Shown here piece by piece: positions 4,649-7,045 of a DNA stretch of 7,045 nucleotides; the first letter of the stretch is position 1, and each line of letters opens with the position of its first letter. A program made the translations under genes and the position numbers. The stretch comes from Paracoccaceae bacterium (GTDB taxonomy: Bacteria > Pseudomonadota > Alphaproteobacteria > Rhodobacterales > Rhodobacteraceae), in NCBI GenBank assembly GCA_030625695.1, contig DAOUQK010000199.1, positions 1-7,045 on the forward strand, in the 5' to 3' direction. Under the pieces are notes generated by a model. That model saw only the letters and a list, made by a program, of their open reading frames with translations. It was not told where the DNA came from and searched no databases.

Positions 4649-6295
4649 ATGAGCGAACGGATGACCGGCGGCGACGCCATTGTAAATGCGGTTCTGGCTC
4701 ATGGGGTCGACACCGTTTTCGCATTGCCCGGTGTTCAGACCTATCCGGTCATGGATGCCCTGCAGCGGGCCGGAAACCGCGTCCGTGTCATCGGCCCCCG
4801 GCATGAGCAAGCCGCTGCTTACATGGCGGTGGGCTACGCAAAAGCGACCGGTCGGCCCGGTGTCTGTTCCGTTGTCCCCGGTCCGGGTGTGTTGAACGCT
4901 GGTGCTGCACTTTGCACCGCGGTGGCGGTGAATGCGCCGGTTCTGCTTTTGACCGGCCAGGTTCCTTCGCCGTTTCTTGGTCGCGGTCGCGGACATTTGC
5001 ACGAATTGCCGGATCAGGCCGCAACACTCGGGTCTTTCATCAAATGGGTGGCACGAATTCCGCGCGCGTCTGCCGCGCCTGAACTGGTGAGCGAAGCATT
5101 CCTGCGGCTGCAGAGCGGTCGTCCTGGGCCGGTAGCGTTAGAGATGTGCTGGGACACCCTTGCCGAAACGACGCCGGTCGAGTCCGCCGGGGCTAAACAG
5201 AAACTGACATTGCCGCCATTGGACAAAGTGGCCATTGCCGCCGCCGCGACTCTGCTAGCCGGGGCAAAAAGACCGATGATCATGGTGGGGGCCGGAGCGC
5301 AGCATGCGGCGTCTGAGGTGCTCGCACTCGCAAAGGCGCTTGTTGCCCCCGTAACCGCGTTTCGAGGTGGTCGCGGTATAGTTGCCGAGGACCATGAACT
5401 GGGTGTCAGCTCGGCCGCAGCCTATGAGTTGTGGGCCGACACCGACGTTCTGATCGGCATTGGATCGCGATGCGAGATGCAGGCCCTGAGATGGACTGGA
5501 ATGATGCAGGCGGACGACCGGCTGGCTGCTCCGCGCAAGCTGGTTCGCATCGAAATCGACCCTGAGGAGTTGATCAGGTTGAAACCGGATGTGGGCATAG
5601 TTGCTGACGCCGCTCTTGGCGCAAAGGCCCTGGCTGCCGCTCTGGCAGACCGAAACAAGTCACGCTCAGATGCGTTGGCGCGCATTCAATCGGCAAAGAT
5701 CTCGGCGCGGGAAAAGATTGAATCCATTCAGCCGCATGTTGCATATCTTGACGTGATCCGCGCAGCCCTGCCGCGTGACGGAATTCTCGTGAAGGATATC
5801 TGTCAGGCTGGTTTTACTTCATACTTCGCATGGCCGGTTTATGAGCCGCGCACCTATTTGACATCCGGCTATCAGGGCAATCTGGGGCATGCTTATCCCA
5901 CCGCTCTTGGAGCCAAGGTTGGCTGCCCCGACAAGGCGGTGGTTACCATCTGCGGGGACGGTGGTTTCATGTTCGCGGCTCAGGAACTGTCGACCGCCGC
6001 ACAGCATCGGATTGGCGTTGTTGCAATCGTGTTCAACAACAGGGCTTACGGTAACGTCCGGCGTGATCAGAGGACTCAGTTTGATGGGCGGGAGATTGCC
6101 AGCGATTTGCCTGGCGTCGATTTCGTTCGGTTGGCAGAAGCGCAAGGTGTCAAAGGCTATCGCGCGTCCAGCCCAGCAGAGTTGAAACCGATCCTGGAGA
6201 AGGCCATTGCGAATGACGTTCCTGCACTGATTGAAATCGACATTGATCCCGACCAGGAAGTCAGTCCCTGGCAGCACATCATTCATCAGTCCTAA
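4649..6295 (+). CDS. Thiamine diphosphate-dependent enzyme, acetolactate synthase-like
   Basis: This 548-residue protein has the three-domain layout of the acetolactate synthase/pyruvate oxidase/oxalyl-CoA decarboxylase superfamily. The N-terminal pyrimidine-binding domain (about 1-165) carries the catalytic Glu53 in GPRHEQAAAYMAVGYAKATG, followed by VVPGPGVLNA. A central domain (about 185-320) includes RPMIMVGAGAQ. The C-terminal diphosphate-binding domain has GYQGNLGHAYPTALGAK and the GDG...NN motif, Gly436-Asp437-Gly438 and Asn463-Asn464, which binds Mg-ThDP. All key catalytic and cofactor residues are present, so it should be active. It would decarboxylate or ligate a 2-oxo acid or similar compound. 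No ilvN-like regulatory subunit follows, which argues against a biosynthetic acetolactate synthase. The GRGRGHLHELPDQ segment in the N-terminal domain, near residues 111-123, seems characteristic of an uncharacterised subgroup, and I do not see clear oxalyl-CoA decarboxylase, sulfoacetaldehyde acetyltransferase or benzoylformate decarboxylase signatures. Family sure, reaction unknown. Confidence 0.92.
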   Translation: MSERMTGGDAIVNAVLAHGVDTVFALPGVQTYPVMDALQRAGNRVRVIGPRHEQAAAYMAVGYAKATGRPGVCSVVPGPGVLNAGAALCTAVAVNAPVLLLTGQVPSPFLGRGRGHLHELPDQAATLGSFIKWVARIPRASAAPELVSEAFLRLQSGRPGPVALEMCWDTLAETTPVESAGAKQKLTLPPLDKVAIAAAATLLAGAKRPMIMVGAGAQHAASEVLALAKALVAPVTAFRGGRGIVAEDHELGVSSAAAYELWADTDVLIGIGSRCEMQALRWTGMMQADDRLAAPRKLVRIEIDPEELIRLKPDVGIVADAALGAKALAAALADRNKSRSDALARIQSAKISAREKIESIQPHVAYLDVIRAALPRDGILVKDICQAGFTSYFAWPVYEPRTYLTSGYQGNLGHAYPTALGAKVGCPDKAVVTICGDGGFMFAAQELSTAAQHRIGVVAIVFNNRAYGNVRRDQRTQFDGREIASDLPGVDFVRLAEAQGVKGYRASSPAELKPILEKAIANDVPALIEIDIDPDQEVSPWQHIIHQS

Positions 6296-6334
6296 TCGTG
6301 TGGTAATCGCATTCAACATCGGGAGGAGGAACTA

Positions 6335-7045
6335 ATGTTTCGTTGGGGGATCTTATCAACCGCCAAAATTGCCCGTGATCAGGTGCTGTCTGCCATAGCG
6401 GATGCACATAATTGCGTTATTTCAGGCATTGCCAGCCGCGACGGGGGCCGTGCCCGCGCCTTGGCCGATCGTTTTGCCGCTGAACATGCTTTTGACAGCT
6501 ACGAGGCGCTCCTCAACTGCGAGAGCATTGACGGCATCTACATCCCGCTACCCACCTCACAGCATGTGGAATGGAGCCTGAAGGCCGCTGCTGCCGGTAA
6601 ACACGTTCTCTGTGAAAAGCCGATAGCCATGCAAGCAAGCGAGATCGAACAATTGATCGCCGCTCGTGATAAATATGGCGTGCTGATCAGTGAAGCCTTC
6701 ATGGTCTGTTACCACCCGCAATGGCACAAGGTCCGCGCCCTGATTCAAGACGGCGCAATCGGCCAGCTGCGCCAGGTGGACGGTGCCTTTACCTATTACA
6801 ATGTCGACGCTGGCAACATGCGTAACCAGCCCAGTCTGGGTGGCGGTGCCCTGCGAGATATTGGCGTCTACCCCCTTGTTACCACGCGTTTTGTTACCGG
6901 CCATGAACCGAAGCGCATCCAATCTCGAATCCAGTTTTCACCCGAGTTCGGTACTGATATCTACGCAAGCGTCATCTCGGATTTCGGTGATTTCGAACTA
7001 TCCTTCTATTGTTCCACCCAAATGGCCTTGCGCCAAAACATGGTT
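6335..7045 (+). CDS. Gfo/Idh/MocA family oxidoreductase, 3' end outside window
   Basis: The first 237 residues are visible; the family is usually about 330-390 long, so roughly a third is missing at the right edge. The N-terminus MFRWGILSTAKIARD is the nicotinamide-binding Rossmann start of the dihydrodiol dehydrogenase/glucose-fructose oxidoreductase branch. GIASRDGGRARALADRF (about 31-47), IYIPLPTSQHVEW (about 68-80) and CEKPIAM (93-99, with the conserved Glu94-Lys95-Pro96) follow. EAFMVCYHPQW (120-130) and GGGALRDIGVYPL (169-181, with Asp175 and Tyr179 in the catalytic-site block) begin the substrate-binding domain. The enzyme would oxidise or reduce a sugar, polyol or diol with NAD(P). 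GGGAGGAGGA at 6321-6330, 4 bases before the ATG, is one of the strongest ribosome-binding sites in the window. The 39-base gap after the ThDP gene indicates co-transcription, so the two may act on the same pathway. Confidence 0.92.
   Translation, partial: MFRWGILSTAKIARDQVLSAIADAHNCVISGIASRDGGRARALADRFAAEHAFDSYEALLNCESIDGIYIPLPTSQHVEWSLKAAAAGKHVLCEKPIAMQASEIEQLIAARDKYGVLISEAFMVCYHPQWHKVRALIQDGAIGQLRQVDGAFTYYNVDAGNMRNQPSLGGGALRDIGVYPLVTTRFVTGHEPKRIQSRIQFSPEFGTDIYASVISDFGDFELSFYCSTQMALRQNMV

Noticed and set aside
4332..4724. 130-codon minus-strand frame across the gap before the ThDP gene
   Set aside because: It overlaps the ends of two good genes, has no ribosome site and reads as low-quality Ser/Arg/Asn-rich sequence without motifs.
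6557..6922. 121-codon minus-strand frame inside the last gene
   Set aside because: It is the shadow of the Gfo/Idh/MocA oxidoreductase gene, whose + strand translation carries all family motifs.
1..7045. CRISPR array, tRNA/rRNA gene, integrase, toxin-antitoxin or defence genes
   Set aside because: I found no regularly spaced repeats, no cloverleaf-like sequence and no such protein motifs.

Overview
The window reads as a metabolic-gene segment from an alphaproteobacterium, most likely of the Rhodobacterales/Roseobacter type. That placement is an inference from the fairly high GC content, the style of the proteins, and the combination of a CaiB/BaiF CoA transferase, a short acetamidase/formamidase and a DUF2855 protein. 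No rRNA, tRNA or other taxonomic marker is present. All six well-supported protein genes lie on the + strand. The sixth is cut by the window's right edge.

Layout. Positions 1-110 are an AT-richer leader with a TACAAT -10-like box. A class III (CaiB/BaiF) CoA transferase (111-1325) overlaps by 4 bases an acetamidase/formamidase-family amidohydrolase (1322-2290), so these two are almost certainly translationally coupled. A 153-bp gap holds a 13-bp palindrome and a 21-codon reading frame with a strong Shine-Dalgarno. A DUF2855 protein (2444-3544) follows. A 167-bp gap holds two small inverted repeats, and its minus strand looks coding-like. Next is a GTG-started Nudix hydrolase of the CoA-pyrophosphatase type (3712-4356). 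A 292-bp gap with no convincing gene comes next. Then comes a thiamine-diphosphate enzyme of the acetolactate synthase/oxalyl-CoA decarboxylase fold (4649-6295). Last, 39 bp downstream and with a very strong ribosome-binding site, is a Gfo/Idh/MocA-family NAD(P)-dependent oxidoreductase (6335 to the edge).

How the genes may work together (inference). The first pair suggests release of a carboxylic acid from an amide and its activation as a CoA thioester, or two steps of one catabolic route. The ThDP enzyme would cleave or form a C-C bond next to a carbonyl, and the oxidoreductase would oxidise or reduce a sugar- or diol-like compound. The Nudix enzyme may trim CoA or acyl-CoA. The gaps make at least two or three transcription units more likely than one long operon. 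No mobile element, CRISPR array, defence system or RNA gene could be supported. The content looks like accessory catabolism with unknown substrates. The points most worth a second look are the CoA transferase/amidase fusion-like overlap, the orphan ThDP enzyme of unknown substrate, and the 21-codon frame upstream of the DUF2855 gene.
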